From DASPHG01 sp963748315 (GTDB lineage: Bacteria; Actinomycetota; Thermoleophilia; Solirubrobacterales; Thermoleophilaceae), in assembly GCA_963748315.1 (NCBI GenBank), contig CAVVIK010000003.1, forward strand, positions 79,414 to 143,413: DNA of 64,000 nucleotides, given 5' to 3'. How positions within the stretch are numbered: position 1 is the stretch's first letter; each line of letters begins with the position of its first letter. The notes beneath the pieces were generated by a model, which was not told the origin of the DNA, did not search any database, and worked only from the letters and a program-made list of their open reading frames with translations. Position numbers and translations under genes: made by a program. Below are positions 55,268 through 63,771 of the stretch, in pieces.

Positions 55268-55702
55268 ATGGCCAACGTCCTGGGGCGAGTTCATCCTGAC
55301 GCCATGCCTGACCTCCAGGAAGCTCTGGGCTGGACTGGTTTCCGCGTAGACGACGTCTACGGCACGCGCGTCGGCATCGTGGAAGACATCTACGTCGACC
55401 ACGACAACGACGCGCCCTGCTGGATCCTGGTGAAGATGGGCCGATTCTCGGACGCGCACGCTCTGCTTCCGATTCGGGACGTGGTGGCCAGTCAAGGGCA
55501 CATCTGGATCCCATACGAGAAGGACCTGATTCGGCGCGCACCGCAGGTCGCGCCGGGCATGCCCCTCTCGCAGGAGACCGAGCGTGAGCTGTGCGTCCAC
55601 TACGGCGTGATGTCGTCGCGCGGCGCCGAGATCTCCGAGATCCCGGGCAGCTCCCTGACGGCCGCGAGCATCCACGGCCCGCCGCCGGTCAACAGCCACT
55701 AG
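55268..55702 (+). CDS. PRC-barrel domain protein
   Basis: 144 residues from ATG 55268 (GTG 55253 also in frame). The PRC-barrel core is V-D-D-V-Y-G-T-R-V-G-I-V-E-D-I-Y-V-D (about 28-45) followed by W-I-L-V-K-M-G and L-L-P-I-R-D-V. The second part has no motif I know. PRC barrels occur in ribosome-maturation and photosynthetic proteins and in stress-related small proteins. The stop lies inside the bidirectional hairpin at 55701-55730. Confidence 0.75.
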   Translation: MANVLGRVHPDAMPDLQEALGWTGFRVDDVYGTRVGIVEDIYVDHDNDAPCWILVKMGRFSDAHALLPIRDVVASQGHIWIPYEKDLIRRAPQVAPGMPLSQETERELCVHYGVMSSRGAEISEIPGSSLTAASIHGPPPVNSH

Positions 55703-55730
55703 CCGGCCAGCTGGTTACCAGCTAGCCGGC
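55701..55730. terminator. Bidirectional hairpin between convergent genes
   Basis: A near-perfect inverted repeat: GCCGGC and AGCTGG arms separated by one mismatched base pair, with a TTA loop. It contains the TAG stops of both convergent genes (55700-55702 partly and 55722-55724). No strong U-tract, but the position suggests termination from both sides. Confidence 0.6.
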
Positions 55731-56486
55731 GATGCCGGAGCGGCGCGGGCCGCCGAAGACGTCGTCGAGGATCGACGACGGGTCCGAGAGGCGGAATGCC
55801 CGCTGCAGCTCGGCGTGGACCTCTTCGCGAGTCGAGCCGGCGACCGCCATCTGGAGCGCGACGAGGCGCGCGCCGTCGAAGCGGGCGTCGTTGTGGTCGT
55901 CGACCCTGCGCGGAGGCTCCGGGGCGGGCTGGACCGGCTCGGGCCGGTGCGAGAAGGGCTCGCGGTGCGGGGCCGGCGGCGCGGGCGGAGGCGTGGGCGC
56001 GGGAGCCGGCGTGGCCGGGCGGATCGATGACGCCGGACGCGCCGCCGGGGTCGGCGTGGCCGCCGGCCGCGGGGCCGGCGCGGGCGTGCGCGGCACATGG
56101 GCAGCCGGACGGGGCGCGGTGCGCCGGGCGCCCGTCTCGCGCGCGACGCCCTCGGCCGCCTCGCCGAGGCTGCGCAGAAGCTCGTCGAACTGGCGCCTGA
56201 CGTGACCGGTCGAGTCGATCCGCTCGAACAGCATCTCCGTGCGCTCGACGATCCCGTCGGTCATCTCCGACAGCAGCCGCAGCCGCTCCTCGACGAGCTC
56301 GTCGGCGCGGCGGCGCGCGTCATCGACGATCCGGTCTGCTTCCGCCTGCGCCTCGCGGCGAATCAGCTCGACTTCACGCTCGGCGTCGCGCAACAGGCCG
56401 GCCGCCTCAGCCTCGGCCGTGCTCACAATCGACTGGACGCGCTGAGAGGCATCCCCGGCAAAACTTCCAAAGTTGAATCGATCCAC
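55722..56486 (-). CDS. Coiled-coil protein with DivIVA-like N-terminus and Pro/Ala-rich linker
   Basis: 254 residues. The N-terminal 30-115 is a heptad coiled coil with A-E-A-E-A-A-G-L-L-R-D-A-E-R-E-V and D-R-I-V-D-D-A-R-R-R-A-D-E-L-V-E-E-R, as in DivIVA/Wag31-type and SepF-like scaffold partners. The middle (about 120-195) is almost all Pro, Ala and Arg. The C-terminal 50 residues (L-V-A-L-Q-M-A-V-A-G-S-T-R-E-E-V-H-A-E-L) form a small helical module. Probably a cytoskeletal or polar-growth scaffold; the lipid-binding Gly-Ser loop of true DivIVA is not seen. Confidence 0.65.
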   Translation of the reverse strand: MDRFNFGSFAGDASQRVQSIVSTAEAEAAGLLRDAEREVELIRREAQAEADRIVDDARRRADELVEERLRLLSEMTDGIVERTEMLFERIDSTGHVRRQFDELLRSLGEAAEGVARETGARRTAPRPAAHVPRTPAPAPRPAATPTPAARPASSIRPATPAPAPTPPPAPPAPHREPFSHRPEPVQPAPEPPRRVDDHNDARFDGARLVALQMAVAGSTREEVHAELQRAFRLSDPSSILDDVFGGPRRSGIAG

Positions 56487-56533
56487 GCGCCCAAGGTATC
56501 ACCGGTCGAGACACGGCAATACCGGATGTTTGT

Positions 56534-57070
56534 CTAGTCAGCCGTGGGATCGCCAGGATTCTTGCGAGGCACCAGGACGGCACGCTTGAACTCCGCCACG
56601 AGCGTGTTGTCCTGCTTGAAGACCTTCGTGTGGACCTTCACGACGCCGCGGTCGGGCTTCGAACGCGACGGCGTCACCTCGAGCACCTCGCTCTCGCAGA
56701 ACAGCGTGTCCCCGTGGAAGACGGGCGCCGGGTGCTTCAGGTCCTCGGTGGCCAGGTTCGCGATCGCCTTGCCGGAAACGTCCCCCACGCTCATGCCGAG
56801 CGCCAGTGAGTAGACGAGCGGCCCGACGACCACGTTCTGGCCCTGCTGCGACTCCTGCGCGTAGACGTCGTTGATGTGGAGCGGGTGGTGGTTCATCGTC
56901 AGGAGGCAGAAGAGGTGGTCGTCGGCCTCCGTGACGGTCTTGGCGGGCCAGTGCTTGTAGACCGCGCCGACCTCGAATTCCTCGAGGTAGCGCCCGTACT
57001 GGCGCGCGCCACTGGCCTCGCGAGTCGCCTGGTCCGTATCCAGTCTGTGTTCTTGTTCAGTCGTCGCCAT
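56534..57070 (-). CDS. MaoC-like hydratase, probable mesaconyl-CoA hydratase
   Basis: 178 residues from ATG 57070. Hot-dog fold hydratase: K-T-V-T-E-A-D-D-H-L-F-C-L-L-T-M-N-H-H-P-L-H (about 43-64) carries the catalytic Asp/His motif, followed by V-V-V-G-P-L-V-Y-S-L, H-P-A-P-V-F-H-G-D-T-L and K-P-D-R-G-V-V-K-V. Size agrees with the single-domain MaoC hydratases paired with malyl-CoA lyase in actinobacterial ethylmalonyl-CoA gene sets. It is divergent from the lyase gene (47 bp), so mesaconyl-CoA to beta-methylmalyl-CoA is the likely reaction. Confidence 0.8.
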   Translation of the reverse strand: MATTEQEHRLDTDQATREASGARQYGRYLEEFEVGAVYKHWPAKTVTEADDHLFCLLTMNHHPLHINDVYAQESQQGQNVVVGPLVYSLALGMSVGDVSGKAIANLATEDLKHPAPVFHGDTLFCESEVLEVTPSRSKPDRGVVKVHTKVFKQDNTLVAEFKRAVLVPRKNPGDPTAD

Positions 57071-57117
57071 AAGGGCCGGGCACAATAGCGATACGGCCCA
57101 GTAGCCTGCCGCTGCTT

Positions 57118-58211
57118 ATGCGAAGCCCCAGAGATTTCTTCAAGCCCCTCGCGATCGACGCGCCCGAGCCCGTGCGCGAGATCCCGTTCAAGCCCTCGCG
57201 GATGATCCACTTCCTCGACTTCTCGAACGAGAAGATGGTCGCGAAGGTCCCCGACATCGCGCCGACGGTCGACATCTTGCTCGGCAACCTCGAGGACGCG
57301 ATCCCGGTTGACCGCAAGGAGGCGGCGCGCGAGGGTCTGATCAAGGTCGGCCGCGACATGGAGCTTGGCGACACGCAGCTCTGGACGCGCGTCAACTCGC
57401 TCGAGTCGCCTTGGGTGCTCGACGACATCACCCAGGTGGTCACCGAGATCGGCCACAAGCTCGACGTGATCATGATCCCGAAGGTCGAGGGGCCGTGGGA
57501 TATTCACTACGTCGACCGCCTGCTCGCGCAGCTCGAGGCGAAGGTGAAGATCGAGCGCCCGATCCTGATCCACGCGATCCTCGAGACCGGGCAGGGCGTC
57601 GTGCACCTCGAGGAGATCGCGCAGGCGTCACCGCGCATGCAGGGCATGAGCTTCGGCCCCGCCGACCTCGCCGCTTCCCGGCGCATGAAGACGACCCGCG
57701 TCGGCGGCGGCCACCCCGGCTACCGCACGATCGAGGATCCCGACCCCGAGAACCTGGACGCCCCGCGCCAGTCGTACATGCAGGACCCGTGGCACTACTC
57801 GATCGCGCGCATGGTCGACGCCTGCACGAGCAACGGCCTCCTGCCCTTCTACGGCCCCTACGGGGACATCAAGGACGTCCAGGGCTGCGAGACCCAGTTC
57901 CGGGCGGCGTTCCTGCTCGGCTGCGTGGGCGCGTGGTCACTGCACCCGGTGCAGATCGACATCGCGAAGAAGGTGTTCTCGCCTCCGCCCGAGGAGGTCA
58001 AGTTCGCGAAGAAGGTGATTGAGGCGATCCCCGACGGCCGCGGCGTCCACATGATCGACGGGAAGATGCAGGACGACGCCACCTGGAAGCAGTGCAAGGT
58101 GATGGTCACCCTGGCCGAGATGCTCGCCCAGAAGGACCCGGACCTCGCCGAGGCCTACGGGTTTTCGAATGGAGCCGATCCCGCGGCCGCCGACCAGCCG
58201 CCGAGGACTAG
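57118..58211 (+). CDS. mcl: L-malyl-CoA / beta-methylmalyl-CoA lyase (HpcH/CitE family), 3' end uncertain
   Basis: About 350 residues of CitE-like TIM-barrel fold. L-G-N-L-E-D-A-I-P (about 55-63, acidic metal ligand), W-T-R-V-N-S-L (about 88-94), M-I-P-K-V-E-G (about 119-125), L-I-H-A-I-L-E-T-G-Q-G-V (about 149-160, Glu ligand) and S-F-G-P-A-D-L-A-A (about 178-186). Homology ends with A-E-A-Y-G-F near 58164. The same frame then stays open to 58491 through antisense pckG sequence, while a one-base shift before 58205 gives the stop TAG at 58209-58211, abutting the pckG stop in a CTAG. A late frameshift is therefore likely. Cleaves beta-methylmalyl-CoA to glyoxylate and propionyl-CoA. Confidence 0.85.
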
Positions 58212-60017
58212 CTGCCGTTCAGCCGCTCCTCGAGCGCGTCAACCTGCGCAGCGAGCTCCGGCGGCAGCTTGTCGCCGAACTTCTCGTAGTGCTCGCGGAT
58301 CGAGGGCAGCTCCGCCTTCCACTCGTCGGTGTCGACGCGCAGTAGCTCCTCGAGGTCCGCGCCAGATGTCGAGCCCCTCGGTCGGCAGCGCATCCTCGGT
58401 CGGCAGGTTGCCGATCGGCGTCTCGCGCGCATCAGCCGTGCCCGCGACGCGGCCGAAGACCCACGCGAGCACGCGCGAGTTCTCGCCGTAGCCGGGCCAT
58501 AGCCAATTCCCCTCGCCGTCCTTGCGGAACCAGTTGACGTAGAAGATCTTCGGCAGCTGTGCGCCCTCGCGCCGCCCGATCTCGAGCCAGTGGGCGAAGT
58601 AGTCGCCCATGTGGTAGCCGCAGAACGGCAGCATCGCCATCGGGTCGCGGCGCAGCTTGCCCACCGCGCCCGCAGCCGCGGCGGTGGTCTCCGAGGCCAT
58701 GATCGAGCCGAGGAACGTGCCGTGCTCCCAGTCGAACGCCTCGTGGACGAGCGGCACGACCTCCGAGCGACGGCCGCCGAACAGAATCGCGTCGATCGGC
58801 ACGCCCGCCGGGTCGTCCCACTCGGACGCCGCGGAGGGGTTCTGGTCAACCGGCACGGTGAAGCGGCCGTTCGGGTGGGCGGCGGGAGTGTCGGCGTCGG
58901 GCGTCCAGTCGTTGCCCTTCCAGTCGATCGCGTGCGCGGGCGGCTCCTTGGTCATGCCCTCCCACCACACGTCGCCGTCGTCGGTCTTCGCGACGTTCGT
59001 GAAGATCGTGTTCCGCGCAACCGTGCCCATCGCGTTCGGGTTCGTCTCGACACCCGTGCCGGGCGCGACGCCGAAGAAGCCGGCCTCGGGGTTGATCGCG
59101 TACAGCCGGCCGTCGTCACCGAACTTCATCCACGCGATGTCGTCGCCGACCGTCTCGGCTTTCCAGCCCTCGAGCGTCGGGATGATCATCGCCAGGTTGG
59201 TCTTGCCGCACTGCGACGGGAACGCCGCGGCGACGTACTTCGACTCGCCCTCGGGCGAGGTCAGCTTGAGGATCAGCATGTGCTCGGCGAGCCAGCCCTC
59301 GTCGCGCGCCATGGCGGAAGCGATGCGGAGCGCGAAGCACTTCTTGCCGAGCAGCGCGTTGCCGCCATAACCCGAGCCGTAGCTCCAGATCTCGCGCGTC
59401 TCCGGGAAGTGCACGATGTACTTCTCGCTGTTGCACGGCCAGACGACGTCGTCGTCCGGGGTCTCGATCGGGGCGCCTACCGAGTGCAGGCAGGGCACGA
59501 AGTCGCCGTCATCGCCGATCACCTCGAGGGCGCCGGTCCCCATCCGGGTCATGATCCGCATGTGCACGGCGACGTACGCGGAGTCGGTCAGCTGCACGCC
59601 CACGTGCGCGATCGGTGAGCCGAGCGGGCCCATCGAGTACGGCACCACGTACATCGTGCGCCCCTTCATCGACCCGCGGAAGAGCTCGGTCAGCTTCTCG
59701 CGCATCTCGGCGGGCTCGCACCAGTTGTTGGTCGGCCCGGCGTCGTCCTCCTTCTCGGAGCAAATGAACGTGCGGTCCTCGACGCGCGCTACGTCGTCGG
59801 GATCGGAGCGGGCCAGAAAGGAGTCCGGCCGCACCTCCTCACTCAGCTTCTCGAACACGCCCGTCTCGACCATCTCCTGACAGAGGCGGTCGTACTCCTC
59901 CTGGGACCCGTCACACCAGTGGATCGACTCCGGTTCCGTGAGCTCAGCTACTTCATCGACCCACGCCTTGAGCCTGGCGTGGGACGTGGGCGCGTCCGTG
60001 GCTACGGAACTCTCCAT
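58208..60017 (-). CDS. pckG: Phosphoenolpyruvate carboxykinase (GTP), frameshift near the C-terminus
   Basis: About 605 residues from ATG 60017. GTP-PEPCK motifs: R-T-M-Y-V-V-P-Y-S-M-G-P (about 125-136), G-S-G-Y-G-G-N-A-L-L-G-K-K (about 220-232), the kinase P-loop F-P-S-Q-C-G-K-T-N (about 270-278, usually F-P-S-A-C), D-D-I-A-W-M (about 296-301) and F-G-G-R-R (about 420). After L-P-T-E-G-L-D-I, near 58364-58370, the frame must change to continue S-G-A-D-L-E-E-L-L and end K-L-P-P-E-L-A; a two-base loss in a CT repeat or one extra base explains it. The enzyme converts oxaloacetate to PEP for gluconeogenesis. Confidence 0.9.
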
Positions 60018-60112
60018 TTCGATCGATCTGCTCCTTGTGGGTCGCTGGGGAAGGCCGTGCATTGTGCCGTACCTGCCGGTCCGCCGCCTTACTACCTGGA
60101 ATTACCCGCTTT

Positions 60113-61624
60113 TCAGCGCGGCAGTCGGCAGACGAAGCCGAACTCGCTCCGGCGGGTCTCACCGGTCCGGCCGCCGCCAACGCCGGGACTCTTGGCGCGT
60201 CGGCGCTTCCTACTGGCGCTCGCGCCCGCCGGCGGCTTGAGCCATGTGCGCCGCACGGCGGCCGTGCGGGTGCGCGTGTCTCCGCGGTCGAAGCGGAGCA
60301 CGTCGATGCCGCGGGCGAAGTCGAGCGCGTAGACGATCGACCCCGTCGGATCGGTCGGCGCGAAGAGCACCGACCACGTCTCCCCCTTGGTCGGCACCCA
60401 GTAGCCGACCTGGCGGATGCCGGCCGGGTCGCTCACGTCGAGGAAGCGCGTGCCCTCCTCGTACCAGCCTCCGGCGACCAGTCCGTCGCGCTCGTCGAAG
60501 TAGTGCGCTGAGCAGAGGCCCGTGACCGGTGCCCAGCCGCGTGCCTGCACGAGACTCTCGAGCTCGGTCTCGAACAGGTCGAGCAACACGAGCTTCTTCG
60601 CCCCCGTCGACGTGGTCTTGTCCGTGATCCCCCACGTCTGGAAGCTGCCCGCGCCCTTGCAGGTCGGCCGGTTGTAGTCCTCCTCGACGATCCCCACGAC
60701 CTTGCCCCTGCCGCCGGCCGGATAGGTCTTGCCGGGCACCTGCTCGAAGTCGCCCCGCGACGACTTCTTGCTGAACCGCAGGCTGTCGTGGTGGATCAGG
60801 TCGATCGGCGTCTCGCCCTGCCCGCCGATGCCGAACACCGGGTCGGGTCCCGGGAACCCGAGCTGGCCGGAGTTCTTGATGTTCTCGTCGGTCCGCATGA
60901 CCAGCTTCGGGTTGAGCGGATCCTTCACGTCGTACGCGGCGCTGCCGTCGCCGCCCACGATCCACGCGAGGCCCTGTTCGTCCACCTGCACGTCGTGCGT
61001 GGCGATCGAGGTGATCACCGGCTTGAAGCGCTTGACCCGCATGGGCGCAGCCGGGTTGCGCAGGTCCACGATCTCGATCCCCTCAGCGGTGCCCGCCAGG
61101 TAGGCGAAGTTGCAGTCCTGGATGCAGGACGCCGTGTGGCCGATGCCCGGGTCCTGCGGCTCGGGCAGGCCGAAGATCCCTGGGATGCCCGTCGTGATGA
61201 ACCCGGTCGGCAGCGCGGACTTGAGCACCGGCAGCTGCGGGTTCGAGATGTCGATGACGTATAGGACGCCGACGCCCTCGCTCGGGTCGTTCGATACCAG
61301 CAGGATGTCCCCGCCGAGGTCCACGTCCTCGTTCTCGAAGTGCGGCAGGGGGAGCGCGCCGACAGGCACCGGCAGCTCGGGGTTCGTGATGTCGTAGATG
61401 GTCAGGCCCTCGGTCGTCGTGACGTACATCAACCCGTCCCGGAACCGCGCGCCGATCGGGTGCGGTATCGGCAGCGTGGCGAGCGGCTCGACGTTGTTCG
61501 ACATCAACGGCTTCTGACCGCCGACGAAGTCCGGCAGCTGCGCGTCAGCGACAGCCGGCGCCATGAGCAAGCCGGTGAGCGTCAACAGGAGGGCGAGTCG
61601 GCGCAAGGTGGACCTCGGATTCAC
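60113..61624 (-). CDS. Secreted LVIVD-repeat (beta-propeller) protein
   Basis: 503 residues. Signal peptide to about residue 28 (V-A-D-A-Q). Repeated units of the form V-x-x-x-x-G-x-x-x-Y-D-I-T-N-P-E-L-P, V-L-Y-V-I-D-I-S-N-P-Q-L-P and I-E-I-V-D-L-R-N-P-A-A-P are LVIVD/YVTN-type propeller blades. Four cysteines in the middle and a basic C-terminal tail (A-S-R-K-R-R-R-A-K) are present. GTG start at 61624. Likely extracellular; no catalytic site recognised. Confidence 0.75.
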   Translation of the reverse strand: MNPRSTLRRLALLLTLTGLLMAPAVADAQLPDFVGGQKPLMSNNVEPLATLPIPHPIGARFRDGLMYVTTTEGLTIYDITNPELPVPVGALPLPHFENEDVDLGGDILLVSNDPSEGVGVLYVIDISNPQLPVLKSALPTGFITTGIPGIFGLPEPQDPGIGHTASCIQDCNFAYLAGTAEGIEIVDLRNPAAPMRVKRFKPVITSIATHDVQVDEQGLAWIVGGDGSAAYDVKDPLNPKLVMRTDENIKNSGQLGFPGPDPVFGIGGQGETPIDLIHHDSLRFSKKSSRGDFEQVPGKTYPAGGRGKVVGIVEEDYNRPTCKGAGSFQTWGITDKTTSTGAKKLVLLDLFETELESLVQARGWAPVTGLCSAHYFDERDGLVAGGWYEEGTRFLDVSDPAGIRQVGYWVPTKGETWSVLFAPTDPTGSIVYALDFARGIDVLRFDRGDTRTRTAAVRRTWLKPPAGASASRKRRRAKSPGVGGGRTGETRRSEFGFVCRLPR

Positions 61625-61649
61625 GATACGCCGGAATTGCCGCTACCGC

Positions 61650-61663
61650 TAGGGTTCCCGCCC
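61650..61663 (+). promoter_or_regulatory. Promoter-like 14-mer upstream of sucC
   Basis: TAGGGTTCCCGCCC, identical to 36142-36155; ends four bases before the sucC ATG at 61668. Confidence 0.35.
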
Positions 61664-61667
61664 CGCT

Positions 61668-62867
61668 ATGCGCTTCTTCGAGTACGAGAGCAGGCAGATC
61701 CTCGAGCGCGAGGGCATCCCCGTGGCCGGGGGCGGCTTCGCCACCAACGCCGAGGGCGCGAAGCAGATCGCAGCCGACGTCGGCGGGCCCGTGGTGATCA
61801 AGTCGCAGGTCCTGACCGGTGGCCGGATGAAGGCGGGCGGCGTCAAGTTCGCAGACACGCCGGAGGAGTGCGAGGCACACGCCAAGGAGATCCTGGCGCT
61901 CGAGATCAACGGCCATATGCCCCGCGGCGTGCTCGTCGGCGCGAAGGCGCCGATCGCGCATGAGTACTACGCCGGAGTCATCTACGACGGGATCGCCAAG
62001 AAGCCGACGTTCGTGTTCTCCGACATGGGCGGCATCGACATCGAGGAGGTCGCCGAGCAGCACCCCGACCACATCGGGCGCGGCCACTTCTCGACGATCC
62101 TGCCCCACATGGACTTCATCGCGAAGGACGTGATCGCGTCCGTCGGGATCACCGGATCGGACCTGAACCGCTTGACGCCGATCCTGTCGAAGCTCGCGCA
62201 GCTCTTCGTGAAGTACGACATGACGCTGGCGGAGATCAATCCGCTCGTGAAGCTGGAGGACGGCTCCTTCATGGCGGTGGACGCCCACATGGACATGGAG
62301 AACGAGGGACGGCCGCGTCAGAAGGAGCTGCTCAAGGAGCTCGGTGTCGCCGACGAGGAGACGCGCGAGGCGCGCGAGCCGACCGAGTTCGAGATCAAGG
62401 GCGAGCAGATCGACTCCGCCGACCATCGCGGCGTTGCGGGCAACGTGACCGAGTTCGACGGCAACCTCGGCCTCGTGATCGGCGCGGGCGGCGGCTCGCT
62501 GACCCTCTTCGACGCGGTGCGTCGCTACGGCGGCAAGCCCGCCAACTACTGCGAGATCGGCGGCAACCCGAGCGTGTCGAAGGCGAAGAACCTGACCAAG
62601 CTCGTCCTCGAGAAGCCCGGCGTGGACAAGATCGCCGTGATGATGTCGATCGTCTCGAACACTCGCGTGGACATAGTCGCCCGCGGCGTGATCAAGGCCT
62701 GCCTCGAGCTCGGGCACGACCCCGCCGAGAAGGTCGCCGTCTTCCGGATCCCGGGAGCGTGGGAGGACGAGGGCTTCAAGATTCTCGAGAAGTACGGGAT
62801 CGAGTATCTCGACCGCTCGGTCTCGATGCACGAGGCCGCCAAGCGGGCCGTGGAGAAGATCGGCTGA
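61668..62867 (+). CDS. sucC: Succinate-CoA ligase, beta subunit
   Basis: 399 residues. ATP-grasp start E-Y-E-S-R-Q-I-L-E-R-E-G-I-P (about 5-18), K-S-Q-V-L-T-G-G-R (about 45-53), A-E-I-N-P-L-V (about 186-192, Mg ligand) and A-V-D-A-H-M-D (about 202-208). The C-terminal flavodoxin-like half carries G-A-G-G-G-S-L (about 267-273) and E-I-G-G-N-P-S (about 292-298). Makes succinyl-CoA or, in reverse, ATP/GTP in the TCA cycle; nucleotide preference not readable. TGA overlaps the sucD ATG (TGATG). Confidence 0.93.
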   Translation: MRFFEYESRQILEREGIPVAGGGFATNAEGAKQIAADVGGPVVIKSQVLTGGRMKAGGVKFADTPEECEAHAKEILALEINGHMPRGVLVGAKAPIAHEYYAGVIYDGIAKKPTFVFSDMGGIDIEEVAEQHPDHIGRGHFSTILPHMDFIAKDVIASVGITGSDLNRLTPILSKLAQLFVKYDMTLAEINPLVKLEDGSFMAVDAHMDMENEGRPRQKELLKELGVADEETREAREPTEFEIKGEQIDSADHRGVAGNVTEFDGNLGLVIGAGGGSLTLFDAVRRYGGKPANYCEIGGNPSVSKAKNLTKLVLEKPGVDKIAVMMSIVSNTRVDIVARGVIKACLELGHDPAEKVAVFRIPGAWEDEGFKILEKYGIEYLDRSVSMHEAAKRAVEKIG

Positions 62868-63771
62868 TGCTGATCGACGAGAACACGACGTTCATCGTCC
62901 AGGGGATCACGGGCCGCGAGGCCGTGAACCTGACGCGCGAGTGCCTGGACTACGGCTCGAAGATCATCGGCGGCGTGACGCCCGGCCGGAAGGGCCGCGA
63001 GGTGCACGGCGTGCCCGTGTACGACTCCGTCGCGCAGCTATGCGAGGAGCTCGGGCAGGTGCCGGACGGGTCGGTCGTCACCGTCCCGCCCGCGTTCACC
63101 AAGGATGCGGTGCTCGAGGCGATCGAGGCGGGCGTCAAGCTGATCGTGATCGTCACCGAGCGCATCCCACGCTTCGACGTCGCGCAGATGGTCGAGCTCG
63201 CGAACCTGCGCGGCGCGCGCATCATCGGCCCCAACTGCCTGGGGATCATCCGGCCAGGCATCGCGAAGATGGGCGGTGTCGGCGGCCCGGCGAAGGACGC
63301 GGAGAAGGCGTACAAGCCCGGCCGCGTCGGCGTGATGTCGCGCTCGGGAGGCATGACGACCGAGATCTCCTCGACCCTCTCGGCCGCGGGCCTCGGTGTC
63401 TCCACGGCCTGCTCGATCGGCGGCGACGCGATCATCGGCTCCACCTACGCCGAGCTCATGCCGCTGTTCGAGGAGGACGAGCAGACCGAGGCGATCGTGA
63501 TCTACACGGAGCCCGGCGGCCGCATGGAGGCCGAGCTCGCAAAGTACGTGACGGAAAACGACTCCAAGCTGCCGATCGTCGCCTTCATGGCGGGCCGCTT
63601 CATGGACGAGATGCCCGGCATGAGCTTCGGCCACGCCGGGACGATCGTCGAGGGCAAGGCCGACACCGCGGCGGAGAAGATCAAGCGCCTCCAGGACGCG
63701 GGCATCACAGTCGCCGAGGAGATCTCCGAGATCCCCAGCTCGTCAAGGAGAAGATCGGCGTGGCCGCGTGA
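62867..63771 (+). CDS. sucD: Succinate-CoA ligase, alpha subunit, frameshift near the 3' end
   Basis: About 300 residues. F-I-V-Q-G-I-T-G-R-E (about 9-18, CoA-binding), V-T-P-G-R-K-G (about 37-43), V-T-V-P-P-A-F (about 65), I-G-P-N-C-L-G (about 117-123), R-V-G-V-M-S-R-S-G-G-M-T-T-E (about 147-160) and the catalytic phospho-His in S-F-G-H-A-G-T (about 250-256). The frame is intact until 63733-63736, where a CCCC run appears to lack one C. Only after restoring it does the usual Q-L-V-K-E-K-I end and TGA at 63771 appear. As given, the frame would run past the window end. Confidence 0.92.

Noticed and set aside
58165..58491. C-terminal extension of the malyl-CoA lyase as a novel domain
   Set aside because: The extra residues are antisense pckG sequence, low-complexity and unlike any family member; a frameshift near the stop explains the open frame better.
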